A stretch of 64,000 nt of DNA, from the NCBI RefSeq assembly GCF_000374045.1, contig NZ_KB893314.1, forward strand, positions 186,001-250,000. Reading direction: 5' to 3'. The notes beneath the pieces were generated by a model. It did not search any database. It saw only the letters and a list, made by a program, of their open reading frames with translations, and was not told the DNA's origin. This document shows positions 45,568 to 54,537 of this stretch, piece by piece. A program made the translations under genes and the position numbers. How positions within the stretch are numbered: position 1 is the first letter of the stretch; every line of letters begins with the position of its first letter. Source of the stretch: Segetibacter koreensis DSM 18137 (GTDB lineage: Bacteria; Bacteroidota; Bacteroidia; Chitinophagales; Chitinophagaceae).

Positions 45568-46692
45568 TTGAAAAATCTAACCTTTACGGTTATTAACGAC
45601 ATTACGTACGACCAAAGAATGCACCGCATCTGCAACACTTTGGCCAATGCCGGTTATCATGTTTTGCTGATCGGAAGAAAATTATCCTCCTCGCACCCTT
45701 TAGTAATACAGTCTTATAAACAAAAACGATTACCATGTTTTTTCAAAAAAGGGAAATTGATGTATGTTGAATACAATCTCCGTTTGCTTTTTTACTTGCT
45801 ATATATTTCTTCTGATTGTTACTGTGCTATTGACCTCGATACTATTTTACCCAACTATTTTGCGTCTGTTATTAAAAGAAAAAAAAGGGTATATGATGCT
45901 CATGAACTTTTTACTGAGCAAAAGGAAATTGTAACGCGCCGTAGTATTCATAAGTTCTGGCTGCAGGTGGAGAAGTTTGCTGTCCCGAGATTTATAAATG
46001 GTTATACGGTTAATGATTTTATAGCAACTGAATTTAAACGAAGATATGGAGTCAATTATGCGGTAGTAAGAAACTTACCTAACCGTAGCCATTATCAACC
46101 TCATCCCGATAAAAAAAGTCCTTTTATTATTTACCAGGGAGCAGTAAACGAAGGGCGAAGTTTCGAAACCCTTATCCCGGCAATGAAAAAGGTAAATGCA
46201 TCACTGAAAATCTACGGACATGGTAATTTTTTTGACGAGGTTGCAAATCTTATTATCAAATATAAAGTTGAAGATAAAGTGGAATTGAAAGGACTAGTTG
46301 TTCCCGAAGAATTGAGAAAAATAACACCCACTGCTTTTGCCGCCGTTATGCTTTTTGAAGATAAAGGTCTCAATCAGTATCATTCGCTTGCAAATCGTTT
46401 TTTTGATTACATAATGGCTGGCGTTCCCCAGGTCTGCGTAAGTTATCCTGAATATAAAGCTATTAATGATAAATATCGTGTTGCATGCCTTATCGACAAT
46501 ACAAACGCTGAAACTATATCATCTGCTTTAAACAATCTGCTTGTTAATGATGTTTATTATAACACACTACAACAAAATTGCCTCAAGGCAAGGGAAGAAT
46601 TAAACTGGCAGTCAGAAGAAAAAATTATAATAGCTTTTTATAAAAAGATTTTCAATAATGGCAGACTTCCACCAGGTGATAAATTAAAATGA
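45568..46692 (+). CDS. Glycosyltransferase, GT4-like (GT-B fold)
   Basis: A 374-residue protein. The N-terminal domain has LTFTVINDITYDQRMHRICN and VLLIGRKLSS. The C-terminal nucleotide-sugar domain shows IIYQGAVNEGRSFETLIPAM, LKIYGHGNFFDEV, KVELKGLVVPEELRK and SLANRFFDYIMAGVPQVC, the last being the usual donor-site block. Such enzymes transfer a sugar from a nucleotide donor to lipid or glycan acceptors. The TTG start is chosen because the Rossmann strand begins right there and a consensus promoter lies directly upstream; the next ATG (45616) would cut the first strand. The stop overlaps an ATG that opens a 12-codon fragment, and a second glycosyltransferase follows. Acceptor unknown. Confidence 0.88.
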   Translation: MKNLTFTVINDITYDQRMHRICNTLANAGYHVLLIGRKLSSSHPLVIQSYKQKRLPCFFKKGKLMYVEYNLRLLFYLLYISSDCYCAIDLDTILPNYFASVIKRKKRVYDAHELFTEQKEIVTRRSIHKFWLQVEKFAVPRFINGYTVNDFIATEFKRRYGVNYAVVRNLPNRSHYQPHPDKKSPFIIYQGAVNEGRSFETLIPAMKKVNASLKIYGHGNFFDEVANLIIKYKVEDKVELKGLVVPEELRKITPTAFAAVMLFEDKGLNQYHSLANRFFDYIMAGVPQVCVSYPEYKAINDKYRVACLIDNTNAETISSALNNLLVNDVYYNTLQQNCLKAREELNWQSEEKIIIAFYKKIFNNGRLPPGDKLK

Positions 46693-46727
46693 AAATATTA
46701 TTGGTAACGAAACATTTCACTAAGTAA
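46689..46727 (+). other. Twelve-codon micro-ORF, possible stub of a third glycosyltransferase
   Basis: ATG at 46689 overlaps the stop of the first glycosyltransferase (ATGA) and reads MKILLVTKHFTK then a stop. The word resembles the first strand of a GT-B glycosyltransferase, so it may be the remaining end of a deleted gene, or simply chance. Confidence 0.3.
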
Positions 46728-46751
46728 AATCTGAAAACAGACAAAAACCCT

Positions 46752-47873
46752 TTGGATAAGCATCTTCACATAATTTGTTTAAACGTTCCTTATCCTGTTG
46801 ATTATGGTGGTGTTTTCGATCTTTTTTATAAACTTCCTGCACTGCAGCAACAGGGTGTAAAAATTCATTTACATTGTTTTGAATACGGCCGGGGCGAGCA
46901 GCCTGAGCTTAACAAATATTGTGAGAGTGTCCATTATTATAAACGCAAGACAGGGATTAAAGGGATATCGATCAGGTACCCATACATAGTGAGTAGCAGA
47001 AGTAATAAAACTTTATTACAGAAATTAACAGAAGATGATTATCCCATTTTGATGGAAGGTATACACTGCACCTATTTGCTAAATGATAAAAGATTTAATC
47101 AGCGAAGGTGTTTTATAAGACTCCATAATGTTGAACACATTTATTACCGTCACTTATATTGCAATACAACATCGGTCTTTAAAAAGGTATACTTTTTCCT
47201 CGAGAGTAAAATTTTAAACAGGTACGAAAAAAAAATAGCTGCAAAGGGAACTTTTTGGAGTGTGACTGAAAAAGATGCTGAAACATATAGAAAACTAGGT
47301 TGCGGTAAAATTAAATTCTTGCCGCTGTTCTTACCACCATGGACGATCAGGACCAGTGAAGGTAAAGGCAGTTTTTGTTTGTATCATGGTGACCTAGGTG
47401 TAGCCGAAAACGAGAAAGCGGCAATATGGCTAATGAAATATGTTTTTAATTACCTGCAGATACCATTTGTTATAGCTGGAAAAGATCCTACGCAACGCGT
47501 CGCGAAATTGTTTCATAAGACGAATACAACTTGTCTTATTGCAAATCCCAACGAGAAGGAGATGCAGGATTTGATATCAAAGGCACATATTAATATTATT
47601 CCATCGTTCAATTCTACCGGCATAAAATTAAAACTTATTAATGCTTTATTCAACGGCCGCCATTGTATAGTAAATGAGCAAACTATTGAAGGAACAAATC
47701 TTGAAAAAGCCTGCCAGATTGCTACTGATGCAAATACATTTAAATTATTAATTCAACAATTGTACGGGCAACCTTTCACGCGAGATGATTTGAACATAAG
47801 ACACCAGCTTCTCGATAACATGTTTAATAACGAAAAGAACGCAAAGCAAATAGTAGAATGGATTTGGGAATAG
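46752..47873 (+). CDS. Glycosyltransferase, GT-B type
   Basis: A 373-residue protein. It opens LHIICLNVPYPVDYGGVFDL, followed by LPALQQQGVKIHLHCFEYGR. Mid-protein has FIRLHNVEHIYYRHLY and the C-terminal half has FCLYHGDLGVAENEKAAIWL, FVIAGKDPTQRV and INIIPSFNSTGIKLKLINAL with NGRHCIVNEQTIEGTNLE. This is a GT4/GT-B arrangement seen in Bacteroidota cell-surface glycan genes. Start is the TTG at 46752; no better ATG precedes the conserved first strand. It follows the other glycosyltransferase by 59 bases, so the two are likely cotranscribed and may act in sequence. The acceptor is not known. Confidence 0.82.
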   Translation: MDKHLHIICLNVPYPVDYGGVFDLFYKLPALQQQGVKIHLHCFEYGRGEQPELNKYCESVHYYKRKTGIKGISIRYPYIVSSRSNKTLLQKLTEDDYPILMEGIHCTYLLNDKRFNQRRCFIRLHNVEHIYYRHLYCNTTSVFKKVYFFLESKILNRYEKKIAAKGTFWSVTEKDAETYRKLGCGKIKFLPLFLPPWTIRTSEGKGSFCLYHGDLGVAENEKAAIWLMKYVFNYLQIPFVIAGKDPTQRVAKLFHKTNTTCLIANPNEKEMQDLISKAHINIIPSFNSTGIKLKLINALFNGRHCIVNEQTIEGTNLEKACQIATDANTFKLLIQQLYGQPFTRDDLNIRHQLLDNMFNNEKNAKQIVEWIWE

Positions 47874-47962
47874 ATGCCAGAAAGCTATATAAGTATAGCA
47901 GTTTTTACTCTAGAAAAACGATCTTAGTTCTACATCCGGGGGAGTAGGTTGGCGGGAAATAG

Positions 47963-47970
47963 TACTTTTG
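47963..47970 (+). promoter_or_regulatory. Likely -7 element of the MATE gene
   Basis: TACTTTTG, exact TAnnTTTG, ends nine bases before the ATG at 47979. If used, the transcript would be almost leaderless and the TTG at 47949 could not be the start. No clear -33 box. Confidence 0.4.
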
Positions 47971-47978
47971 CGCTCCAC

Positions 47979-49304
47979 ATGTTTAAAGAATTTTCAAAAA
48001 CATTTAAAATAGCTTTACCGCTTATTATCAGTAACGTTTCACAGGTCGGTTTGGGACTGATAGACAGCGCAATGATCGGTGCAGTTGATTATCACCAGCT
48101 GGCAGCTTCTTCTCTTGTGTTAAATGTTATTGCCATTCCACAAATATTAGGTATGGGAATGGCAATTGCAGTTTCTCCGATGACAGCAATTGCCAACGGA
48201 CAAAAAGATATCTTTAAGGCTTCCGTGGTTTTGTACAACGGTTTCGTACTCACTACACTCGTAGCAATAATGATTTCTGCAACACTTGTTTTGTGCAATC
48301 CGCTTTTATTTCATTTAGGACAGGATGAGAAAGTAGCCACGTACGCAGTACCCTTTTTTAAATTAATTGCCTGGTCGCTGATACCAATGTTGATGTTTGC
48401 CTCGGTAAAACAATTTTGCGATGGTCTTGAATATACAAAAACAGCAATGACATTGTCCCTGATCTCATTACCCCTTAATGCATTTTTAAACTGGATTTTA
48501 ATTTATGGAAGATTTGGTTTTCCACGTCTTGAGCTGGCAGGTGCAGGTTTAGGAACACTAATTACGCGAACAATAATTGCCATAACATTAATAGTAATTG
48601 TATTTCGGCATAAGTTATTTTATAAGTATATCTCAATAAGAACAAGGGCATGGAAGATTAACGGAAAAACGTGTAAAGAACTGTTGCATATCGGTGTTCC
48701 AACAAGTGTTCAATACGGGTTAGAAGTAGCGGCTTTTTCTGTGTCAGGAGTTATGATAGGCTGGTTAGGTGCAGCTTCACAGGCTGCGCACCAGATCGCT
48801 TTAAATCTTGCCACCGCTACTTTTATGGCTGCTTCAGGTTTGGCATTGGCAGGCTCAATCAGGGTTTCAAATGCTTTTGGCAGAGGCGAAAAAAATTTAA
48901 TGAGACATATTGGACTAAGCACTATAGCAGGAGGATTGATTTATGGCTTACTGTGCGGAATATTATTTGTAACGTTTAGAAATACGCTTCCTGTGTTATT
49001 TACAAATAATGCAGAGGTAGCGGCAGTTTCTTCTTCTTTACTCATTTTCGCCGCATTATTTCAAATTTCTGATGCTACACAATCTATAGGTGTTGGCTTG
49101 TTACGGGGTATAAGAGATGTAAAGCTTCCTACTGCCTTTGTTGCTATAGCTTACTGGCTAATTGGTATTCCAATTGGATATTTTCTATCGTTTAAATTAA
49201 AAATGGGAGCATCAGGTATATGGCTTGGTTTTGTGACCGGACTTACTGCTTCTTCCATTTTGCTAAATACCCGTTTTCTGAAAAAAAGTAAAATAGTAAT
49301 ATAA
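47979..49304 (+). CDS. MATE-family multidrug/solute exporter
   Basis: A 441-residue inner-membrane protein with twelve predicted helices. It starts FKEFSKTFKIALPLIISNVS and has QVGLGLIDSAMIGAVDYHQL, the first-helix signature of NorM-type MATE proteins. The second half begins near KELLHIGVPTSVQYGLEVAA, showing the internal repeat. These proteins use Na or H gradients to extrude cationic drugs or metabolites. An in-frame TTG at 47949 would add ten residues, but the ATG at 47979 aligns better with the family and a -7 promoter element overlaps the extension. It reads in the same direction as the glycosyltransferases, 105 bases after the second. Confidence 0.93.
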   Translation: MFKEFSKTFKIALPLIISNVSQVGLGLIDSAMIGAVDYHQLAASSLVLNVIAIPQILGMGMAIAVSPMTAIANGQKDIFKASVVLYNGFVLTTLVAIMISATLVLCNPLLFHLGQDEKVATYAVPFFKLIAWSLIPMLMFASVKQFCDGLEYTKTAMTLSLISLPLNAFLNWILIYGRFGFPRLELAGAGLGTLITRTIIAITLIVIVFRHKLFYKYISIRTRAWKINGKTCKELLHIGVPTSVQYGLEVAAFSVSGVMIGWLGAASQAAHQIALNLATATFMAASGLALAGSIRVSNAFGRGEKNLMRHIGLSTIAGGLIYGLLCGILFVTFRNTLPVLFTNNAEVAAVSSSLLIFAALFQISDATQSIGVGLLRGIRDVKLPTAFVAIAYWLIGIPIGYFLSFKLKMGASGIWLGFVTGLTASSILLNTRFLKKSKIVI

Positions 49305-49477
49305 GGTTAAACAGAAGATTTACAAGCTCCTTCAAAAAGTAATGTGCCATAATATCAATTGTCATTTTTTCACCTAAACTGAAATTTAATCAGAAATAAT
49401 GAAAAAAATTCAGTTAGATAAAAGATGGTATTTTAGTTGATTTCTTTCTTTTGAAAATTTAATTAAACATCTATTTT

Positions 49478-49487
49478 AAAAAGGAGG
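49478..49487 (+). promoter_or_regulatory. Strong Shine-Dalgarno of the hsp20 gene
   Basis: AAAAAGGAGG with GGAGG at 49483-49487, spaced four bases from ATG at 49492. Confidence 0.6.
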
Positions 49488-49491
49488 AATT

Positions 49492-49944
49492 ATGACACTC
49501 ACTAAAAGAAATGGAAGCTTAATTAATAGTCTTCCAAGCATTTTTGATGATTTTCTTACAAAAGATCTGTTTGATTGGAGCAATTCAAATTATTCAATGA
49601 CAGGCACTACACTTCCTGCTGTAAATGTGAAGGAAACTCCGGATAGCTTTGTAGTTGAAATGGCTGCTCCCGGAATGAAAAAGGAAGATTTTAAGGTTGA
49701 ACTTAACAATAACGTGCTAACTATTAGTTCTGAGGTTCAACAGGAAAATGAGAACAAAGAAGATGACAGGTATACAAGAAGAGAATTCAGTTATCAGTCT
49801 TTCCAACGCAGTTTTCAACTATCAAGAGAAGCTGTAGATGCTGATAATATACAAGCAAAATATGAAAATGGAGTTCTTCACCTGACTATTCCAAAACGGG
49901 AAGAAGTTAAACAAAAACCTTCCCGCCTTATCAATATTTCATAA
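49492..49944 (+). CDS. Small heat shock protein, Hsp20/alpha-crystallin family
   Basis: A 150-residue cytoplasmic chaperone that holds unfolding proteins. The alpha-crystallin domain (about 40-130) contains LPAVNVKETPDSFVVEMAAP, GMKKEDFKVELNNNVLTISS, SFQRSFQLSREAVDADNIQA and YENGVLHLTIPK, which is the usual end of the domain. A strong Shine-Dalgarno AAAAAGGAGG lies four bases before the ATG, stronger than seen elsewhere in the window and unusual for Bacteroidota, which suggests high translation. A bidirectional terminator follows. Confidence 0.96.
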   Translation: MTLTKRNGSLINSLPSIFDDFLTKDLFDWSNSNYSMTGTTLPAVNVKETPDSFVVEMAAPGMKKEDFKVELNNNVLTISSEVQQENENKEDDRYTRREFSYQSFQRSFQLSREAVDADNIQAKYENGVLHLTIPKREEVKQKPSRLINIS

Positions 49945-49954
49945 TTGCTCCATA

Positions 49955-49990
49955 TTTAAAAAGGCCGTCATTCCTGGCGGCCTTTTTAAA
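49955..49990. terminator. Bidirectional terminator between hsp20 and histidine kinase
   Basis: TTTAAAAAGGCCG (49955-49967) and CGGCCTTTTTAAA (49978-49990) are perfect arms with a 10-base loop. Both sides have T-runs, fitting termination of both convergent genes; the histidine kinase stop is at 50001. Confidence 0.85.
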
Positions 49991-50000
49991 TGAATTTATC

Positions 50001-53000
50001 TCATTCCGGTAATCCAACAAGGGGAAGTAAAACATGAAAAGATGTGCCTTTTCCTTCTATAGTTTCAAACCATATTCGGCCGTTGGCCTTTTCTACAATT
50101 CCTTTACACATTGCTAAACCCAGGCCGGTTCCCGATGTTTTAGTAGTAAAGTTGGGCGTAAATATTTTTTCCTGCATTTCTACCGGTATTCCACACCCAT
50201 TATCAGTTATGTTTATAAGCAACTTATTCGCATTGATCTCCTGGCTTACAATAATTGGAATTGTTTGTTGGCCATCTGATGCTTCGATTGCATTTTGAAA
50301 GAGATTAGTAAAAAGGCGGTTTATCTGCGTTCTGTCTGCACTTATTACGGCTGGTTGGTTAGAACGATTGTAGGTAATTTGTAAACGTGTATTAGCACTA
50401 TATAAGTTAATAAGCGATCCTAATACCTCGTTTACGTCAAACACTTCAACTTTTACATTGCCAATGTTTGCAAATTGCGAAAAGTCTGAAGCTATTTTAG
50501 CAAGTTGGTCTATTTGCTCAACAAGGGTGGCTGACACCTTGCGCGACATTGCCTCTACGTTTGGATTTTTATCCTGTATAGCCCTTTGCAGATATTGTAT
50601 GCTTAGCTTCATTGGCGTAAGCGGGTTTTTGATCTCGTGCGCTACCTGTCTGGCCATTTCACGCCACGCTCCTTCCCTTTCGCTTTTTGCCAGGGCCTGC
50701 GCGCTTTCATCTAACTTCTTTACCATTTTATTGTACTCTTTTATCAACGCGCCAATTTCATCATTGGTATTCCATACAATTTCCTCGTTAGCCCTACCGA
50801 GGTTTATATCACGCATTTTGCTGGCGATAAGGGTAAATGAGCCGGTTATGCGATTCGTAAGCAATACCGAAATGGCTCCGGCAATAACAAATATGAAAGC
50901 ATTTAGATTGATAAGAGTAACCAAAAAGTTTGATATCTCCTGGTTCAGCTCTTTCTGCGTGTTCAGGTATGGAATATTAAGATAAGCATAAGATTCACCA
51001 GATGCATCTTTTATAGGAATGTAAATACTTAAAAAAGAAAAAAGGCTAACATTTTCATTTTGAATCACCTCTATGTTATTGTTATAATGAAGCCTGTAAA
51101 AAGCTTTCGGCTCCATCATCTGGCTTAGTATCTGCTTTTTATATAAATAGGGTTGTGTAGAAACTTTTAAGTTGCCATTTATATCATAAAAATTAGCATC
51201 TAAACTATGTATTTCTGAGATTTCTTTTATTGTTGTTTCTAACCAGCTGTTTTCACTCGCTTCTGAATTTTTTAATACATCGTCGAAAATAGAATGATTT
51301 GCTATTTGATTTTGTACTTCATTGGCCATAATTTCTATTGCCTTTACCAACCTGTCGCGATTGGTCTGTCTAAACCGGCTGATATAAAAAGAAATTGTTG
51401 ATATGCCGATAACAAGGAAGGAAAATAAACTAAGAAAAATAATGGCGCTTTGTATCTGCGCGCGTAGATCGAACCGCAGATTATTCTTAATCTGGTTGAG
51501 CCTGAATTTGTTCTGCACCAATAAATGACCTACCTGAAACAATACAACGATAAAAAGAAAAGATCCAAATAAATAGGCAAATAGAGTAATAGCTTCAAAA
51601 AAAATCGAACCGCTTCTTACAATAATAACAAGTTTATTGTTGCCCGCATTGTACCAAAGCACGCTTTTGCCATTAATTACTTTTTCAAGAAACTCCTGTT
51701 TCGGGTAATCCTGCTTTGGAATTCGTGATTTGAAGTCGTAATCCCCATAATTATTGATGATTTTACCTTTATTATACACCGCGTAAGCATAGTTAACATT
51801 CAGGTCGGTCTCCACGTTTTCAACCTGTTTAAACAATTCCGGGTATAATGCTTCGCTTTTATATTTTTTTAATTCAGCGACTACAAAAAAATACCCTTGT
51901 ATATTTCCCCGCTCACCCCTTATCTCCTTTTTATACAAATAACTAAACTCATTATACTCATTTTCATAATAATACAAATCGGGGCTTGTCGTTGGTTTAC
52001 TCCGATTTGTAATAATGCTGCTTACGGCACCAAACGAAACAGAATCGTCATTGAACAATGGATGATAAAACCTGTCATAAGTGTATAAGCGTGTGTCATA
52101 CTTATTGAGGTATCCGGAAAAGTTTTCATTAATAAGGCTGTCCTTTATTGCCTTATTTGCTGTTTCATTTTTAAACCGGTTAAAATTTTTCGAGAGAAAA
52201 TCATTATTAATGTTCGTTATCCCTATGCTCATCAACGTTTCTGCAGAGGGGTCGGACTGTACAGCCAGCTTTTCTGCCGCCTGTTTTCGCTGCGTAAATT
52301 CTACATAACGATTCTGATAAATGATAAGAGCAGAAATGCTGACTGCAAAGAATATAATCCATATCAAAAAAAAGGAAGACCTCAGGATGGGAACAAAAAT
52401 ATCTTCCTTTCTAAATTCGATTATAAAAATATAAACCAGCAGCCACAAAAGCACTATTACATTACTTAACGACGAGGGACTGTTTAGGGTTATCGTTAAA
52501 TAGAATAAGCCAGCCGTTGCAATAATTACATACCTGCCATAATCTGGAACATCAATGCATTTATAAATAAACAATACAACAATATGACTTATATGGAAAA
52601 ATGTGAGAATGATAAAACATAATATAATAAAGCTTAGTAGAGAGTAAATGGTCAGGCTAAAAAAATTTGTTACATCAAATGATATTTTAGAGTCAATAAT
52701 TAAACTTCTTATTATACCTGCAAAAGTGAAAGAAAGAACAATTAAAAAAACACATAAAATGGATGTTACCCACCATCCCTTTTTACCTTTAATATCGCGG
52801 ATATTTTTAAAAGAATTTATTGCAACATATTTTACAAAACTGATTATCCAGAACAGTAGGATAACATTAATTAGAAGGTCACCTAATGAAGGATGTAATT
52901 TATTTGAAGCATAAATCGCCGGATCAAATAAGGGAAGATTTCGAAATTCGAAGGGAAACGGAAAGTAATAACTTAACACACGAATTAGAAAAACGGGAAC

Positions 53001-53762
53001 TATGAGGACAAGCAAACCTTTTACCCAACCTTTTGACTGCACGGTATCAAGGGCAGCAACATTTATAAAAATCAATACAAAAATGACAGCCAAAATGCGA
53101 AGGGCAAGCGACCAGTCGCCTGGGCTTTTATCCTCTAATCGTTTTTTCTCTTTTAAACCAAATAAAGGTTTGCCATCATCGGTTTTTATATAAAAACGGG
53201 CATTAGAAGAAACAATTTCATATCGTTTTGCAATATTCTCATTTGCCGGAAAACCAGATTGAAGGTAATTGTTTTTGAAAAAATAATTCCAGTAAATAGG
53301 AATAAGAGCGACTGTTACTACACTTTTATCTTTTAAGTAAAAAGTCTTTTTAATAAATTCAAACTCTCCGTTGGGATAGGTGGAAAAATACTTTCCATCC
53401 GATTTTTTAAGATCCCGGCTTTCGGGGAGAACTTTATTATTATTCCAGAAGGAAAGTGATAAGTCGCCCTGATCATTGGCAGTATAAGCAAACAAACCTA
53501 CATCTTCACTTGTATATTGCAGCGCTTGTAGAGGCTCTCTTTTATTAATTATAATTGCGTTAAGAACAGCAGAATCTGCAGAAAAGCTCTCAAATTTCTG
53601 TTCTCCATTTTGTAGAAACGTTTCTAACTCTTTTTGCACCCTTACGGGAGAAGATGCATAAAACCAGTAATTTGAAAAAATAAAAGAAATAAGGTACAGA
53701 ACAACAGCTACTATTAACAGGTAACCATTTTTATAAAAAACAACTTTTAGGGTCTTTATCAC
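50001..53762 (-). CDS. Large membrane sensor histidine kinase (NtrY-like)
   Basis: A 1253-residue kinase, much larger than typical. A first helix (about 12-32) precedes a periplasmic region (35-200). A cluster of helices follows (about 205-475), with another large extracytoplasmic part (475-730). More helices come near 735 and 770, then a further periplasmic sensor (about 800-940), a helix (945-967) and a HAMP domain. HisKA has H1042 in ARQVAHEIKNPLTPMKLSIQ, and the ATPase domain has N and G boxes (NLFQNAIEAS, ITDNGCGIP, TSGTGLGLAMCKGI). The HEIKNPLTPM signature is that of NtrY-type kinases. No response regulator is adjacent. The gene lies two bases after mazG on the same strand and ends at a bidirectional terminator. 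Ligand unknown. Confidence 0.93.
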   Translation of the reverse strand: MIKTLKVVFYKNGYLLIVAVVLYLISFIFSNYWFYASSPVRVQKELETFLQNGEQKFESFSADSAVLNAIIINKREPLQALQYTSEDVGLFAYTANDQGDLSLSFWNNNKVLPESRDLKKSDGKYFSTYPNGEFEFIKKTFYLKDKSVVTVALIPIYWNYFFKNNYLQSGFPANENIAKRYEIVSSNARFYIKTDDGKPLFGLKEKKRLEDKSPGDWSLALRILAVIFVLIFINVAALDTVQSKGWVKGLLVLIVPVFLIRVLSYYFPFPFEFRNLPLFDPAIYASNKLHPSLGDLLINVILLFWIISFVKYVAINSFKNIRDIKGKKGWWVTSILCVFLIVLSFTFAGIIRSLIIDSKISFDVTNFFSLTIYSLLSFIILCFIILTFFHISHIVVLFIYKCIDVPDYGRYVIIATAGLFYLTITLNSPSSLSNVIVLLWLLVYIFIIEFRKEDIFVPILRSSFFLIWIIFFAVSISALIIYQNRYVEFTQRKQAAEKLAVQSDPSAETLMSIGITNINNDFLSKNFNRFKNETANKAIKDSLINENFSGYLNKYDTRLYTYDRFYHPLFNDDSVSFGAVSSIITNRSKPTTSPDLYYYENEYNEFSYLYKKEIRGERGNIQGYFFVVAELKKYKSEALYPELFKQVENVETDLNVNYAYAVYNKGKIINNYGDYDFKSRIPKQDYPKQEFLEKVINGKSVLWYNAGNNKLVIIVRSGSIFFEAITLFAYLFGSFLFIVVLFQVGHLLVQNKFRLNQIKNNLRFDLRAQIQSAIIFLSLFSFLVIGISTISFYISRFRQTNRDRLVKAIEIMANEVQNQIANHSIFDDVLKNSEASENSWLETTIKEISEIHSLDANFYDINGNLKVSTQPYLYKKQILSQMMEPKAFYRLHYNNNIEVIQNENVSLFSFLSIYIPIKDASGESYAYLNIPYLNTQKELNQEISNFLVTLINLNAFIFVIAGAISVLLTNRITGSFTLIASKMRDINLGRANEEIVWNTNDEIGALIKEYNKMVKKLDESAQALAKSEREGAWREMARQVAHEIKNPLTPMKLSIQYLQRAIQDKNPNVEAMSRKVSATLVEQIDQLAKIASDFSQFANIGNVKVEVFDVNEVLGSLINLYSANTRLQITYNRSNQPAVISADRTQINRLFTNLFQNAIEASDGQQTIPIIVSQEINANKLLINITDNGCGIPVEMQEKIFTPNFTTKTSGTGLGLAMCKGIVEKANGRIWFETIEGKGTSFHVLLPLVGLPE

Positions 53763-53764
53763 TA

Positions 53765-54529
53765 TTATCTTTTACGTTTTATTTCGTTCCACATTTCATC
53801 CATGTCTGCAAGGGACATTTCAGCCAGGGATGTTTCACGCCGCGATGCCTCTTCTTCCATTAATGTAAAACGGGAAATAAATTTTTTGTTTGTTTTTTCT
53901 AAAACACCTTCAGCATCGATTCGCAAAAACCGTGCATAATTTATAAGGCTGAAAAGCACGTCTCCAAATTCCTCTTCTATATTTTTTGTATCATTTTCTG
54001 CTACAGCTTCATGTAATTCCTGTATTTCCTCTTCTACCTTCTTCCATACATCTTCTTTATTTTCCCATTCAAAACCTACCTGTTTCGCCTTTTCCTGTAT
54101 GCGGGTCGCTTTTACTACAGCCGGCAAAGATTTTGGGACACCGCTCAATACAGATTTTTTTCCTTCCTCCATTTTAATCTGCTCCCAGTTTTTCTTAACA
54201 TCTTCATCATTGTTCACTTTTACGTCTCCATATATATGCGGATGCCTTCTTATCAATTTCTCGCTTATTCCATTCATCACTTCTTCTAACGTAAATTTTT
54301 CTTGCTCGGTTCCAATTTTTGCATAAAAAATAATATGAAGCAATATATCGCCAAGTTCTTCCTTTATACCTTGCCAGTCATGGTCAGTAATCGCATCTGT
54401 AAGCTCATAAGTTTCTTCAATCGTTAATGGCCTAAGTGTCTCAATTGTCTGCTTTTTATCCCACGGGCACTTTTCCCTTAAATCATCCATTATAGATACA
54501 AGCCTGGTAAAACTTTTTTCTAAAGACAT
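53765..54529 (-). CDS. mazG: Nucleoside triphosphate pyrophosphohydrolase MazG
   Basis: A 254-residue cytoplasmic enzyme hydrolysing NTPs, including damaged ones, to NMP and pyrophosphate. It has the two tandem MazG domains. The first has CPWDKKQTIETLRPLTIEET and EELGDILLHIIFYAKIG with the metal-binding EExxD pattern. The second has EEEIQELHEAV and EEFGDVLFSLINYARFL. Length is standard. It is sandwiched between the DUF3667 gene (8 bases upstream) and the histidine kinase (2 bases downstream), so the three are a tight operon, though no functional link is known. Confidence 0.96.
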   Translation of the reverse strand: MSLEKSFTRLVSIMDDLREKCPWDKKQTIETLRPLTIEETYELTDAITDHDWQGIKEELGDILLHIIFYAKIGTEQEKFTLEEVMNGISEKLIRRHPHIYGDVKVNNDEDVKKNWEQIKMEEGKKSVLSGVPKSLPAVVKATRIQEKAKQVGFEWENKEDVWKKVEEEIQELHEAVAENDTKNIEEEFGDVLFSLINYARFLRIDAEGVLEKTNKKFISRFTLMEEEASRRETSLAEMSLADMDEMWNEIKRKR

Positions 54530-54537
54530 AAAAATTT

